Shown here in pieces: positions 8,769 through 16,606 of a DNA stretch of 42,641 nt. This DNA is from Gemmatimonadaceae bacterium (GTDB lineage Bacteria; Gemmatimonadota; Gemmatimonadetes; Gemmatimonadales; Gemmatimonadaceae). Location: the NCBI GenBank assembly GCA_022843265.1, contig JALHNZ010000030.1, positions 1-42,641 of the forward strand, given 5' to 3'. The translations under genes were made by a program, and so were the position numbers. The notes below the pieces were generated by a model. That model was not told where the DNA came from and did not search any database. It worked only from the letters and a program-made list of their open reading frames with translations. Numbering within the stretch: the first letter of the stretch is position 1; every line of letters starts with the position of its first letter.

Positions 8769-8904
8769 GAGTCACTGTGAGCGTGGCCGAGCCGGCACGG
8801 ACTGCTCGAGGGCCCGCCGCCCCGCTCCTACTCAATAAATCCGATCGTCGCTTCAAGACGTACGCACCCCACGCAGTGAACTCCTTCCTCTTGAGGCCCT
8901 CATC

Positions 8905-9396
8905 ATGCGCCATCGTCTGCTCGTCCTCGCCAGCGCCGTTTTGCTCGGCGCAACCGCTGCCTGCTCGTCATCAGACGTAGTAGCGACACCGGGAGATCCA
9001 TCATTCGTTCGCCTTCCCGGAAGTTCGGTAGGCGGCAAGCCGCTTGTCGCCACACTTACCGGCGCGGCCGAAGTCCCGGGCCCCGGCAACGCCGAGGGTA
9101 GCGGCTCGGCCATTGTGTCGATCAATCTTGGCAAGGGAGAACTGTGCTACCAGCTCAACGTTGCGGGAATTGGCACCGCAGCAGCAGCACACATTCATGA
9201 AGGAAGCGTGACGGAAGCTGGTCCGGTCAAAATCCATCTTGCCGCTCCGGCCTCTGGCAGCTCGAAGGGGTGCCTCACCAACGTCGCCCCGGCCTTGCTC
9301 GAAGAGATCAGCAAAAACGCTCAGGACTATTACGTAAACGTGCACACTGCCGCATTCCCGATGGGCGCGGTGCGCGGGCAGCTTGGAAACCGATAA
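8905..9396 (+). CDS. CHRD-domain lipoprotein
   Basis: A 163-residue exported protein. Residues 1-20 form a lipoprotein signal ending in TAAC (Cys20), so the protein is probably lipid-anchored. The rest is a CHRD domain: VATLTGAAEVPGPG near the start, GSGSAIVSIN, LCYQLNVAGI, AAHIHEGSVTEAGPV, and the closing YYVNVHTAAFPMGAVRGQL. CHRD domains occur in chordin and in many bacterial secreted proteins; the bacterial function is unknown. Two cysteines (in ELCYQL and KGCLTN) could form a disulfide. The gene is divergent from the copper operon across a 220-bp gap, so shared regulation is possible but not shown. No strong ribosome binding site is close to the ATG. Confidence 0.85.
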   Translation: MRHRLLVLASAVLLGATAACSSSDVVATPGDPSFVRLPGSSVGGKPLVATLTGAAEVPGPGNAEGSGSAIVSINLGKGELCYQLNVAGIGTAAAAHIHEGSVTEAGPVKIHLAAPASGSSKGCLTNVAPALLEEISKNAQDYYVNVHTAAFPMGAVRGQLGNR

Positions 9397-9408
9397 TCAG
9401 AGAGCCTG

Positions 9409-9455
9409 CTGCATGAGCATGGCGTTGCAGACAGCGCTCGCCATGCGTCATGCAG
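9409..9455. terminator. Strong stem-loop after the CHRD gene
   Basis: CTGCATGA-GCATGGCG (9409-9424) pairs with CGCCATGCGTCATGCAG (9439-9455), giving about 16 base pairs with one bulged base and a 14-base loop. It starts 12 bases after the CHRD stop. No U-tract follows on either strand, so it is not a classical intrinsic terminator; it could protect the 3' end of the message or end transcription with Rho. Confidence 0.45.
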
Positions 9456-9480
9456 TGACCGCGATCGCACCAACACGTCC

Positions 9481-9801
9481 ATGAACATCTCACACAACCA
9501 GTCGCTGCAAGCCATTGCCGAGTACAACCTCGTCGAGCCTTCAGAGCAAGACGCGCGGGCCGCGTTGCAGCGCGTGTTCGGCGCTGCCGATGGCGAGTCT
9601 CGCTGGTTGCAAGCATGCGCCGAGTCCGGGCTGCGCTCCGGACTCGTGCGCCCGGGCGACGAACTCGAACGGGCCGCATCTGCGTTAGGCCTGCAGGGCG
9701 GCGCGACCGCGGCTGTTGCCCGCTCAATTCTTATTCGCATGCGCACGTTTTATCGTATTGCGTCGCGCCTCAACAATACGTCTGCAAGAGCCAGCTCATG
9801 A
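9481..9801 (+). CDS. Unknown protein coupled to a GAF-domain gene
   Basis: 106 residues from the ATG at 9481. It looks mostly helical: a charged N-terminal half (LVEPSEQDARAALQRVFG, ESRWLQACAESGLRSG), then ERAASALGLQGGATAAVARSILIRMRTFYRIASRLNN. The end resembles a short helical bundle with a basic amphipathic helix. I recognise no family. The last four bases are shared with the next gene (ATGA), so the two are almost certainly translated together and likely act together. No signal peptide or transmembrane helix is evident. Confidence 0.6.
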   Translation: MNISHNQSLQAIAEYNLVEPSEQDARAALQRVFGAADGESRWLQACAESGLRSGLVRPGDELERAASALGLQGGATAAVARSILIRMRTFYRIASRLNNTSARASS

Positions 9802-10325
9802 GCGCCGATCCATTGTACGCCGCGCAGCGCCTGCAAGAGATCGTTGATCTCGATCTGCTCTCGAGCGAAGTGGACCCCATTCTTCAGGACGTGGCGGCGC
9901 GTGCTGCAGCGCACCTTTCATTGCCGGTGTCGCTGATCAGTGTCGTGCTCGACGAGGCACTTCACGTGGCCGCATCGCACGGACTGGACGGTCTCTGGCT
10001 TGGAGAGACGGGCGGCCACCCGGTGGAGTGGTCGTTTTGCGCCACATCTGTGCGAACACGAGAGGCGTTCGTCGTCGAGAGCGCGGTAAACGATCCGTAC
10101 CACAGCACAAACCCGCTCGTAGTGCAAGACGGTGTGCGTTGTTACGCCGGCGTGCCGCTGATTTCATCGCGCGGATTCGTCCTCGGCAATCTGTGCGTAG
10201 TAGGACTTCAGGAACGCCAGTTTACCGAGATGGAAATCGACGCGTTGCGTGAGTTGGCAGCGTCCGCCGTACAGCGAATCGAGGCGCGCCGCGTTCGGTC
10301 CGTCGAACCAACGGAGCGCAGCTAA
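9798..10325 (+). CDS. GAF-domain sensor protein
   Basis: A 175-residue cytoplasmic protein consisting almost entirely of a single GAF domain. The family pattern is clear: ARAAAHLSLPVSLISVVLDEA, then FCATSVRTREAFVVESAVNDPYHSTNPLV, GVRCYAGVPLISSRGFVLGNLCVVGLQERQFTEMEIDALRELA. The HxxNPLV...VRCYAGVPL segment is typical of stand-alone or kinase-linked GAF domains that bind small molecules or sense redox state. There is no output domain, so it must act through a partner, most simply the 106-residue protein it overlaps. The ligand is unknown. Confidence 0.85.
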   Translation: MSADPLYAAQRLQEIVDLDLLSSEVDPILQDVAARAAAHLSLPVSLISVVLDEALHVAASHGLDGLWLGETGGHPVEWSFCATSVRTREAFVVESAVNDPYHSTNPLVVQDGVRCYAGVPLISSRGFVLGNLCVVGLQERQFTEMEIDALRELAASAVQRIEARRVRSVEPTERS

Positions 10326-10342
10326 CGAGCGCGTTTCATCCG

Positions 10343-10570
10343 CTACCGCCCCGCCGCCTCAAGTTGCGCCAGTGCCGTCGCCACTCGCGCGCGATCCGCG
10401 GCGAGCCGCGCGACAGGATCTGGACGGAGCGCCAGGAAATGTCGATACGCGCGGACTGCTCCAGCGCGGTCTCCGGTGAGCGCCGCCAGACGCCCTTCTT
10501 CGCGCAGCATGGTGCGAAACCGATCCGTGCTAATAGTGCGCGTCCGGTCAGCCGCTAGCACCCTCTTCAC
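10343..10570 (-). pseudogene. Orphan TPR-like C-terminal fragment (or small gene)
   Basis: A 75-residue frame from a GTG at 10570 that overlaps the SDR stop as GTGA. The segment EEGRLAALTGDRAGAVRAYRHFLALRPDPV followed by a charged helix looks like the last tetratricopeptide unit at the C-terminus of much larger TPR or kinase proteins. Standing alone, a single TPR-like hairpin is unlikely to fold as a repeat protein, so I read it as the remnant of a longer gene whose 5' part was replaced. The 4-bp overlap means a real small gene cannot be excluded. Confidence 0.4.
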
Positions 10571-11319
10571 TGCGCGAGATACGCCCCATCCAGCGGGTAG
10601 TACGCGCCCGTCGCAAAACTCGCGCGATCACTGCTCAACCACACGACCAACTCAGCCACTTCTTCAGCCCGACCGAGTCGGCCGATCGGGTGCAATGTGA
10701 CAAGTGCGTCGCGTGCTTCCTGCGGCAACGCTTCGAGCAGCGGCGTGTCGATATACGCTGGACCAACCGCGTTGATGCGCACACCCTGCGACGCGTAGTC
10801 GAGCGCGGCGGCGCGTGTGAGACCAACGACTCCATGCTTGGCCGCGACGTAACCGGCGGCGCCGGCAGTTCCTACCTGTCCAAGAATGGACGCGATATTC
10901 ACGATCGAACCGCCACCAGCGGTGAGCAGATGCGGGATCTGCGCGTGCATCGCGTAAAACACACCGGACAAGTTGACATCGATAACCGCCTTCCAACCGG
11001 CGACACTCAAATCGCCAACGGGATTCAACTCACCACCAATGCCCGCATTGTTTACCGCAATGTGCAATGGACCGAACCGCGCGACGGCCGACAGCACGAG
11101 GGCCTCGTGATCCTCTGGCTTTGAGGCGTCGGCACGCACGAATGCTGCACGTGCACCAGGCGTGGCTTGCTCAATCATCTGCACCGTTTCAATGCCGGAC
11201 TCTTCAGTGATATCCGACACGATCACGTGTGCGCCCTCGCGCGCGAAGGCGATGGCAATGGCACGACCGATTCCCGAACCGGCGCCGGTGACGATGGCGT
11301 TCTTTTCCTGAAGCATCAT
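10567..11319 (-). CDS. Short-chain dehydrogenase/reductase (SDR)
   Basis: A 250-residue classical SDR. It has the nucleotide-binding TGAGSGIG (residues 11-18), VSD after strand beta-2 (which favours NAD over NADP), a conserved D before alanine (RADAS), NNAG, the catalytic Ser in NIASILG, and YVAAKHG with the Tyr-x3-Lys pair. The C-terminal PLDGAYLAQ matches the usual PVDGGY end. The substrate cannot be deduced; members of this group act on alcohols, sugars or acyl chains. It starts 6 bases after the stop of the hydrophilin-like gene upstream, so they probably share a message. Two ATGs in a row (11319 and 11316) leave the start uncertain by one codon. Confidence 0.9.
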   Translation of the reverse strand: MMLQEKNAIVTGAGSGIGRAIAIAFAREGAHVIVSDITEESGIETVQMIEQATPGARAAFVRADASKPEDHEALVLSAVARFGPLHIAVNNAGIGGELNPVGDLSVAGWKAVIDVNLSGVFYAMHAQIPHLLTAGGGSIVNIASILGQVGTAGAAGYVAAKHGVVGLTRAAALDYASQGVRINAVGPAYIDTPLLEALPQEARDALVTLHPIGRLGRAEEVAELVVWLSSDRASFATGAYYPLDGAYLAQ

Positions 11320-11325
11320 GAGGTT

Positions 11326-11583
11326 CTAGTCCCCAGCTTCTTCAGTGTTGCCGGTCTCCTTCGCCAACCGGGATTTTTCACTCTTCTTTTCCGCGTCATC
11401 GTGCTGCTCGCGTTTCTCAAAGAGCCGATCTTTACCCGCATCATCATGACGCGCGATTTTTTCCGGATCGTGTCCCGGGCCGCTGCCATGCTTTTCTTTC
11501 GTCGCCTTTGCTGCCGCTTCGGCTTCGTCGGCTTCCTGCGTCAGCTTCTTGTCGCTGGCGTCGTGCTTGTAGTTCTCGCTCAT
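11326..11583 (-). CDS. Hydrophilin-like, highly charged small protein
   Basis: About 85 residues from the ATG at 11583 (the open frame extends to 11643 but that part looks non-coding). The protein is almost wholly hydrophilic, rich in Lys, Glu, Asp, Ala and His (KLTQEADEAEAAAKATKEK, GHDPEKIARHDDAGKDRLF), with no cysteine and a single Phe. It is probably disordered or a long charged helix. This resembles bacterial hydrophilins or LEA-like proteins that accumulate during drying or stress, but that is inference from composition. It lies just upstream of the SDR gene with 6 bases between them. Confidence 0.65.
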   Translation of the reverse strand: MSENYKHDASDKKLTQEADEAEAAAKATKEKHGSGPGHDPEKIARHDDAGKDRLFEKREQHDDAEKKSEKSRLAKETGNTEEAGD

Positions 11584-11695
11584 GGCATGCTCGTGGCTGA
11601 AGGGTAGGAATGTGCTCCTCTTGATCCTACCCGACACGAACACGCCCGGCTGCCATGTGTGTGCGAAACATCACTCGCTTCGCGATGCAAATGAT

Positions 11696-12118
11696 TTACT
11701 GCGATTCCAGTTGGGCGCGAATCTGATCTTCCTGTGCTCGCAGCTCCGGCGTGAACTCTTCGCCGAAGTCATCTGCTTCGAATACCGGGCGTAACTCCAG
11801 CTCGCCGCCGCTCGGCATGGGATTGGGGCAGCGACGCGCCCACTCAACGGCTTCGTCCATGGACTTCACGTCCCACATCCAGAAGCCGGCGATCAGTTCT
11901 TTCGCTTCAGCGAACGGCCCGTCAATAACGGTGCGTTGCGTTCCAGAGAAACGCACGCGCTTGCCTTTGCTGCTGGGGTGCAGTCCCTCGCCGGCCTTCA
12001 TAATGCCGGCGTCCACAAGTTGCTGATTGTAGTCGCCCATGGCGGCCATGAGTTCGGTGCTCGGCATTTCGCCGGCTTCGGATTCCTGGGTTGCTTTGAC
12101 GATCACCATAATGCGCAT
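11696..12118 (-). CDS. YciI/DGPF-domain protein
   Basis: A 140-residue protein of the YCII-related/DGPF family: MRIMVIVKA at the start, AMGDYNQQLVDAGIMKAGEGLHPS, then TVIDGPFAEAKELIAGFWMWDVKSMDEAVEWARRCP, and a Glu-rich end with RPVFEADDFG. The DGPF motif and the WARRCP segment are the hallmarks. The family is a ferredoxin-like fold of unknown activity, often encoded near sigma-70-like ECF factors in other genomes, though not here. It stands alone between the hydrophilin gene and the long palindrome at 12179. Confidence 0.9.
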   Translation of the reverse strand: MRIMVIVKATQESEAGEMPSTELMAAMGDYNQQLVDAGIMKAGEGLHPSSKGKRVRFSGTQRTVIDGPFAEAKELIAGFWMWDVKSMDEAVEWARRCPNPMPSGGELELRPVFEADDFGEEFTPELRAQEDQIRAQLESQ

Positions 12119-12178
12119 TGTTTGTCTCCGAGATTGATTGAGGTCTGCAAATTGTTGTCACTTGCTTCAGCGTGCTGT

Positions 12179-12399
12179 CTGATTCGGTCATTCGGCCCTT
12201 CAGCCGGAGCCCACGGCCATTTGGCCTTTCGGCCTCGTAGTTTCGTACAGCGGCACGTAGCACCAGTGTCGGTTTGCCGTGATTACCCCGCGCGGGATCC
12301 TCCGCGCAGCACATGCGTTCCGTGCAGCCTTTCGAAACGGTAAGGCCGAAAGGCCAAATGGCCGTGGGCTCCGGCTGAAGGGCCAAATGACCGAATCAG
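12179..12399. repeat. 221-bp imperfect palindrome with 57-bp arms
   Basis: The 57 bases at 12179-12235 and 12343-12399 are reverse complements with one mismatch (CATTCGG against CATTTGG). The 107-base middle has a weaker inner pairing: 12240-12257 against 12321-12338 match at 14 of 18 positions. The whole could form one long hairpin. It ends 15 bases from the stop of the ubiquitin-fold gene and lies 60 bases from the YciI start. There is no open frame of note inside. It resembles a MITE-like or large REP-like intergenic element; a double-sided terminator role is also possible. Confidence 0.8.
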
Positions 12400-12414
12400 G
12401 AACTGCAACCGCAC

Positions 12415-12711
12415 TCACCCCCCCGCCATCGCTCCAACCACCAGCAATGGCTCACTGCCATCAGCCACACGCGCCGGCAGCGCCTTATCCGCCGACTTCA
12501 ACGACCAATCCTCCTCACACGCAAAAAACCGTACGAACGCGCGCCGTTGCTGCGTGACATGATCGCGGATCGTACCGCGCAACATGGGATACTGCGCTTC
12601 AATCGCGTCCACGACCGTACGCACCGTCACGTCGCCCTGCACCGCAACGGTGATCTCACTCCCCACGCGCGCAATTACGCGCAGCGGCGACGGCAGCACG
12701 ACACGGATCAT
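12415..12711 (-). CDS. MoaD/ThiS-like ubiquitin-fold sulfur-carrier protein
   Basis: 98 residues from the ATG at 12711. The beta-grasp pattern is [54 protein letters not shown] and [15 protein letters not shown]. It ends in a free Gly-Gly, as needed for C-terminal adenylation and thiocarboxylate formation by an E1-like enzyme. Such proteins carry sulfur for molybdopterin, thiamine, cysteine or thio-modified metabolites. The start overlaps the propeller stop by one base (TGATG), so the two are translated together. It is closer to the stand-alone MoaD/CysO-like group than to classical MoaD; no molybdopterin-synthase MoaE is present in the window. Confidence 0.85.
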   Translation of the reverse strand: MIRVVLPSPLRVIARVGSEITVAVQGDVTVRTVVDAIEAQYPMLRGTIRDHVTQQRRAFVRFFACEEDWSLKSADKALPARVADGSEPLLVVGAMAGG

Positions 12712-13823
12712 CACAGCGTTTGCACTTCCACGGAAAGCACCGATGGCAGATCGTGCACGATCGGCATCCAATGATCGCCGGAATCGCTCGAGACATACAC
12801 TTGTCCGCCCGTCGTGCCGAAATAGATGCCGCACGAATCGCAGTCATCCACCGCCATCGCATCGCGCAGCACATTCACATAACAATCCTGCGGCGGCAAA
12901 CCGTTACTCAGCTCCTCCCACACATCGCCGCCCGTGCGACTGCGATACACACGCAGCCTGCCGTCGGGCGGAAAGTGGTGTGCATCGCTGGTAATCGGCA
13001 CCACGTAAATCGTTTCGGGCTCGTGCGCGTGCACCGCGATCGGAAATCCGAAATCGCTGGGCAAGTTGCCGCTGACTTCGTGCCATGAATCCCCGCCGTT
13101 GTCGCTGCGCATCACGTCCCAGTGTTTCTGCATGAACAAACGCTGCGGATTGGACGGATGCATGGCGATGCGATGCACGCAGTGGCCCACGTCGGAATCC
13201 TGATCGGGAATCTCACCTGAGCGCAGTCCCTTGTTGATTGGCGTCCACGACACGCCACCGTCGTTGCTGCGGAATGCACCGGCTGCGGAAATCGCCACGT
13301 AGATGCGATCGGCATTGGTTGGATCGAGCACGATCGTGTGCAAACACATGCCGCCCGCACCAGGCTGCCACTGGGGCCCTGAGCCGTGCTCACGTAACCC
13401 CGACAGCTCGTGCCAGCTCGCACCGCCGTCGGTGGACTTGAACAACGCCGCGTCTTCCACACCGGCGTAGACCGTATCACGCTCCGTGAGCGACGGCTCG
13501 AAATGCCACACGCGTTTGAACTCCCACGGATGGGGTGTGCCGTCGTACCACATGTGCGTGCCGGGAATGCCGTCGTACGTAAACTGATTGTCCATCGTAT
13601 TCCACGTCGCGCCGCCGTCATCAGACCGCTGGATCAGTTGGCCAAACCAGCCGCTCGATTGCGACGCGTAAATGCGATTGGGATCAACCGGTGAACCTTT
13701 CAGGTGGTACATCTCCCAACCGGGAAAGTGCGGACCATCCACCTTCCATTCCGTACGCGCTTCATCGGACGTCAGAATGAACGCACCTTTGCGCGTGCCT
13801 ACCAGCACCCGTACTCGACGCAT
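12711..13823 (-). CDS. BNR/Asp-box beta-propeller protein (exo-alpha-sialidase-like)
   Basis: A 370-residue protein with repeated Asp-box turns of the form S-x-D-x-G-x-x-W: near residues 66 (RSDDGGATW), 129 (KSTDGGASW), 185 (RSNDGGVSW), 239 (RSDNGGDSW), with degenerate ones near 294 and 345. This gives a six- or seven-bladed propeller of the sialidase/VPS10-like type. It has no signal peptide, so it is probably cytoplasmic and not a secreted glycosidase. No sialidase catalytic triad is obvious. The downstream ubiquitin-fold gene overlaps by one base, and an E1-like enzyme lies divergently, so a role as scaffold or target in a sulfur-carrier pathway is an inference. Automatic labels of sialidase should be distrusted. 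Confidence 0.85.
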   Translation of the reverse strand: MRRVRVLVGTRKGAFILTSDEARTEWKVDGPHFPGWEMYHLKGSPVDPNRIYASQSSGWFGQLIQRSDDGGATWNTMDNQFTYDGIPGTHMWYDGTPHPWEFKRVWHFEPSLTERDTVYAGVEDAALFKSTDGGASWHELSGLREHGSGPQWQPGAGGMCLHTIVLDPTNADRIYVAISAAGAFRSNDGGVSWTPINKGLRSGEIPDQDSDVGHCVHRIAMHPSNPQRLFMQKHWDVMRSDNGGDSWHEVSGNLPSDFGFPIAVHAHEPETIYVVPITSDAHHFPPDGRLRVYRSRTGGDVWEELSNGLPPQDCYVNVLRDAMAVDDCDSCGIYFGTTGGQVYVSSDSGDHWMPIVHDLPSVLSVEVQTL

Positions 13824-13933
13824 GGCTTCTCCTTGGGGGGTCAGGGCGAGATCATAACCTGCGTGTCAGCATCGCGACACTGCACCGCAACGCACCCGTT
13901 GCGGATTTCTGCAGCCTCGCCCAGCCTTCAGCT

Positions 13934-15088
13934 ATGACCTTGTCGCTTACGGCCGACGAATTTCGACGTTACGACCGACATCTGCTGCTGCCCGGCGTTG
14001 GCGTTGCGGGGCAGACACGCCTGAAGGCCGCGCGCGTACTCATTGTGGGTGCGGGTGGGCTTGGCTCACCCACCGCGCTGTATCTGGCCGCGGCCGGCGT
14101 GGGCACGCTCGGGCTGATTGACCACGATCTGGTCGACGAATCGAACCTCCAGCGTCAACTGCTGCACGGCACGCGGGATGTCGGTCGATCGAAACTCGAC
14201 TCGGCGCGTGACCGGCTACACGATGTGAATCCGCACGTGCAGCTGGAAACACACGATGCCTGGCTCACCGCGAACAACGCGATGAAGTTGATCGGCGCGT
14301 ATGACATTGTCGTTGACGGCACCGACAACTTTGCGACACGCTATCTGGTGAACGACGCCTGTGTGCTGCTGGGCAAGCCCAATGTGCACGGATCAATCTT
14401 TCAGTTTGATGGCCAAGCGTCAGTGTTCGCCACCGCAGACGGGCCATGTTATCGCTGCCTCTATCCTGAGCCGCCGCCGGCTGGCTCTGTACCCAACTGT
14501 GCCGAGGGCGGCGTGCTGGGCGTGCTGCCGGGATTGATCGGCACGATTCAGGCCGTCGAAACCATCAAGCTGATCCTTGAACTCGGTGATTCGCTCGCCG
14601 GTCGCCTGCTCATGATCGATACGCTCGGTATGCACTTCAGGCACGTGCGAATCTCACGAGATCCGGCTTGTCCCGCCTGTGGTACACGCACCATCACGAA
14701 GCTCATTGATTACGACGCATTCTGTGGCACACCATCGCTCGACGCGCAGTCGTCGCGCGCCGCTGCAGAGGACGCCGTGCGTGAAATTTCAGCGGAACAG
14801 TTGGCCACCAGGCTGGCGCGCGCTCACGATTTCGAACTCATCGACGTACGCGAACCGCACGAGGCGGCGGTAGCGCGCATTGAGTCGGCGCGGCTGATAC
14901 CGCTCGGATCGCTCGAAGGCCGCATGTCCGAGCTCGACGCCACGCGAGAAGTCATTGTGTTGTGTCAGAGTGGCAAGCGCAGTGCCACGGCGGCCCGTCA
15001 GCTGCAGGCTGCTGGATTCGCGCGCGTTTCGTCGCTCGCCGGTGGGATGAACAGCTGGAATCACCTCTGGAATGCACTCTTGCCCTGA
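13934..15088 (+). CDS. moeZ: MoeB/ThiF-like E1 adenylyltransferase with C-terminal rhodanese domain (MoeZ-type)
   Basis: A 384-residue two-domain enzyme. The E1-like part has the ATP-binding GAGGLGSP (39-46), DHD and the R-finger in ESNLQRQ (69-75), DGTDN, the zinc-binding C172-x2-C175 and C246-x2-C249, and Cys189 in NCAEGGVLG. The rhodanese domain (about 285-380) holds the active cysteine Cys344 in CQSGKRS. MoeZ-type enzymes adenylate the Gly-Gly end of a sulfur carrier and then load sulfur on it from the rhodanese persulfide. The carrier is very likely the ubiquitin-fold protein encoded divergently, 1.2 kb away. It could also serve MoaD or ThiS elsewhere. The gene symbol is given for the domain layout. 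Confidence 0.9.
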   Translation: MTLSLTADEFRRYDRHLLLPGVGVAGQTRLKAARVLIVGAGGLGSPTALYLAAAGVGTLGLIDHDLVDESNLQRQLLHGTRDVGRSKLDSARDRLHDVNPHVQLETHDAWLTANNAMKLIGAYDIVVDGTDNFATRYLVNDACVLLGKPNVHGSIFQFDGQASVFATADGPCYRCLYPEPPPAGSVPNCAEGGVLGVLPGLIGTIQAVETIKLILELGDSLAGRLLMIDTLGMHFRHVRISRDPACPACGTRTITKLIDYDAFCGTPSLDAQSSRAAAEDAVREISAEQLATRLARAHDFELIDVREPHEAAVARIESARLIPLGSLEGRMSELDATREVIVLCQSGKRSATAARQLQAAGFARVSSLAGGMNSWNHLWNALLP

Positions 15089-15115
15089 GCCGCAACACTC
15101 GCGCACCTTTGTGGC

Positions 15116-16606
15116 GTGACCACTCCCTCCGACAAGCGCGCGCCTGGCCTCGTCGAGTCGATGCTTCCCATTCTGGTACTGATCGGACTGCTCGCCAGCT
15201 CCGTGTACCTGTTTGGTGATGGCTCCTCGTCGGGCCCCAATCAACTCGCTCTCATTTTCGCCGCCATGATCGGCGCGCTGCTCGGCTGGCGCAACGGCTA
15301 TTCGTGGAAAGAAATGCAGCAAGGCATCGTGCACGGCATCTCGCTGTCCACTGGCGCCATACTCATTCTGCTCATGGTTGGTGCGCTTATCGGCAGCTGG
15401 ATTCTGTCTGGCACCGTGCCCACCATGATTCACATGGGACTCTCGATTCTGAGCCCCGCGTGGTTCTACGCTGCCGCCGTGGTGATTTGTGCGGTCGTGT
15501 CGCTCGCCACGGGCAGTTCGTGGACAACCGCCGGTACTATTGGTGTGGCGCTGATTGGAATCGCAACCGTGCAGGGATTGCATCTCGGCCTCGCAGCCGG
15601 TGCGATTATTTCCGGTGCGTACTTTGGCGACAAAATGTCGCCGCTTTCCGACACCACGAATCTTGCGCCGGCCATGGCGGGGACGGATCTGTTCACACAC
15701 ATCAAACACATGGCGTGGACGACCACACCCAGCATTCTCATTGCCATCGCGCTCTTTGCCGGGGCGGGTTTGTGGCTCGGCGGGGCAACAGACGCGCCTG
15801 AAATCGCGGCGATGCAGTCACAGCTCGCCACGCAGTTCAATGTGAGTTGGGTGATGCTGCTTCCCGCCGTGGTGGTCATCACGCTTGTTGTGCGCAAGGT
15901 GCCCGCGTTTCCCGCACTGCTCATTGGTGCGCTTACCGGAAGCGTGTTTGCAATCCTGTTTCAGCGTGACGCGGTGTTGCGTTTTGTGGGGGAGACGGAT
16001 CTCACCAGTGTGCTGGCACTCATCAAGGGCGCGTGGACCGCACTGTTCGATGGCTACACGTCAACGTCCGGCAACGCCGCGCTCGACGAACTGCTCACGC
16101 GCGGCGGCATGTCGGGCATGCTCAACACCGTGTGGCTCATTCTCACCGCGATGACGTTTGGTGCGGTGATGGAAACCACCGGCATGCTGCAGCGTATCGC
16201 CGCCGCAATTCTGAGTTCGGTGCGCGGAACGGGCAGCCTCATCGCCGCCACGATCGGCACGGCGATCGGCATGAACATCGTGGCGTCGGATCAGTACATC
16301 GCGATCGTACTGCCGGGACGCATGTTCCGTGCGGAGTACAAACGTCGCGGGCTGCGCGCTAAAAACCTGTCGCGCGCGTTGGAAGACGGCGGTACGCTCA
16401 CGTCCGCACTCGTCCCATGGAATACGTGCGGTGCCTTCATGGCGGGTACGCTCGGCGTCGCCACGTTTACGTATCTGCCATTCGCGTTTTTCAATCTGAT
16501 CAACCCGCTGATTTCCGTGATCTACGGGTTCACGGGATTCACGATTGAAAAGCTGGAACCGGGTGAACTGGAAGAAGACGACGTGGCTACCGCGGCGGCG
16601 GCGTAA
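15116..16606 (+). CDS. nhaC: NhaC-family Na+/H+ antiporter
   Basis: A 496-residue integral membrane protein with about 11-12 hydrophobic segments. Family marks are GSSWTTAGTIGVALIGI, ISGAYFGDKMSPLSDTTNLAPA, the repeat-like half GMSGMLNTVWLILTAMTFGAVME, IGTAIGMNIVASDQYIAIVLPGRMF, and RALEDGGTLTSALVPWNTCGAFMA. NhaC proteins exchange cytoplasmic Na+ for H+ and some exchange malate or other ions. The start is the GTG at 15116, 27 bases after the moeZ-like stop; it lacks a strong ribosome binding site. The 3' end overlaps the convergent cyclophilin gene by 20 bases. Confidence 0.92.
   Translation: MTTPSDKRAPGLVESMLPILVLIGLLASSVYLFGDGSSSGPNQLALIFAAMIGALLGWRNGYSWKEMQQGIVHGISLSTGAILILLMVGALIGSWILSGTVPTMIHMGLSILSPAWFYAAAVVICAVVSLATGSSWTTAGTIGVALIGIATVQGLHLGLAAGAIISGAYFGDKMSPLSDTTNLAPAMAGTDLFTHIKHMAWTTTPSILIAIALFAGAGLWLGGATDAPEIAAMQSQLATQFNVSWVMLLPAVVVITLVVRKVPAFPALLIGALTGSVFAILFQRDAVLRFVGETDLTSVLALIKGAWTALFDGYTSTSGNAALDELLTRGGMSGMLNTVWLILTAMTFGAVMETTGMLQRIAAAILSSVRGTGSLIAATIGTAIGMNIVASDQYIAIVLPGRMFRAEYKRRGLRAKNLSRALEDGGTLTSALVPWNTCGAFMAGTLGVATFTYLPFAFFNLINPLISVIYGFTGFTIEKLEPGELEEDDVATAAAA

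Noticed and set aside
12711-13823. Secreted sialidase
   Set aside because: Asp-box repeats alone do not show sialidase activity; no signal peptide and no evident catalytic residues.
12415-15088. Standard molybdopterin synthesis cluster
   Set aside because: MoaD-like and MoeB-like genes are present but no MoaE, MoaA or MoaC; the propeller coupling is unlike such clusters.
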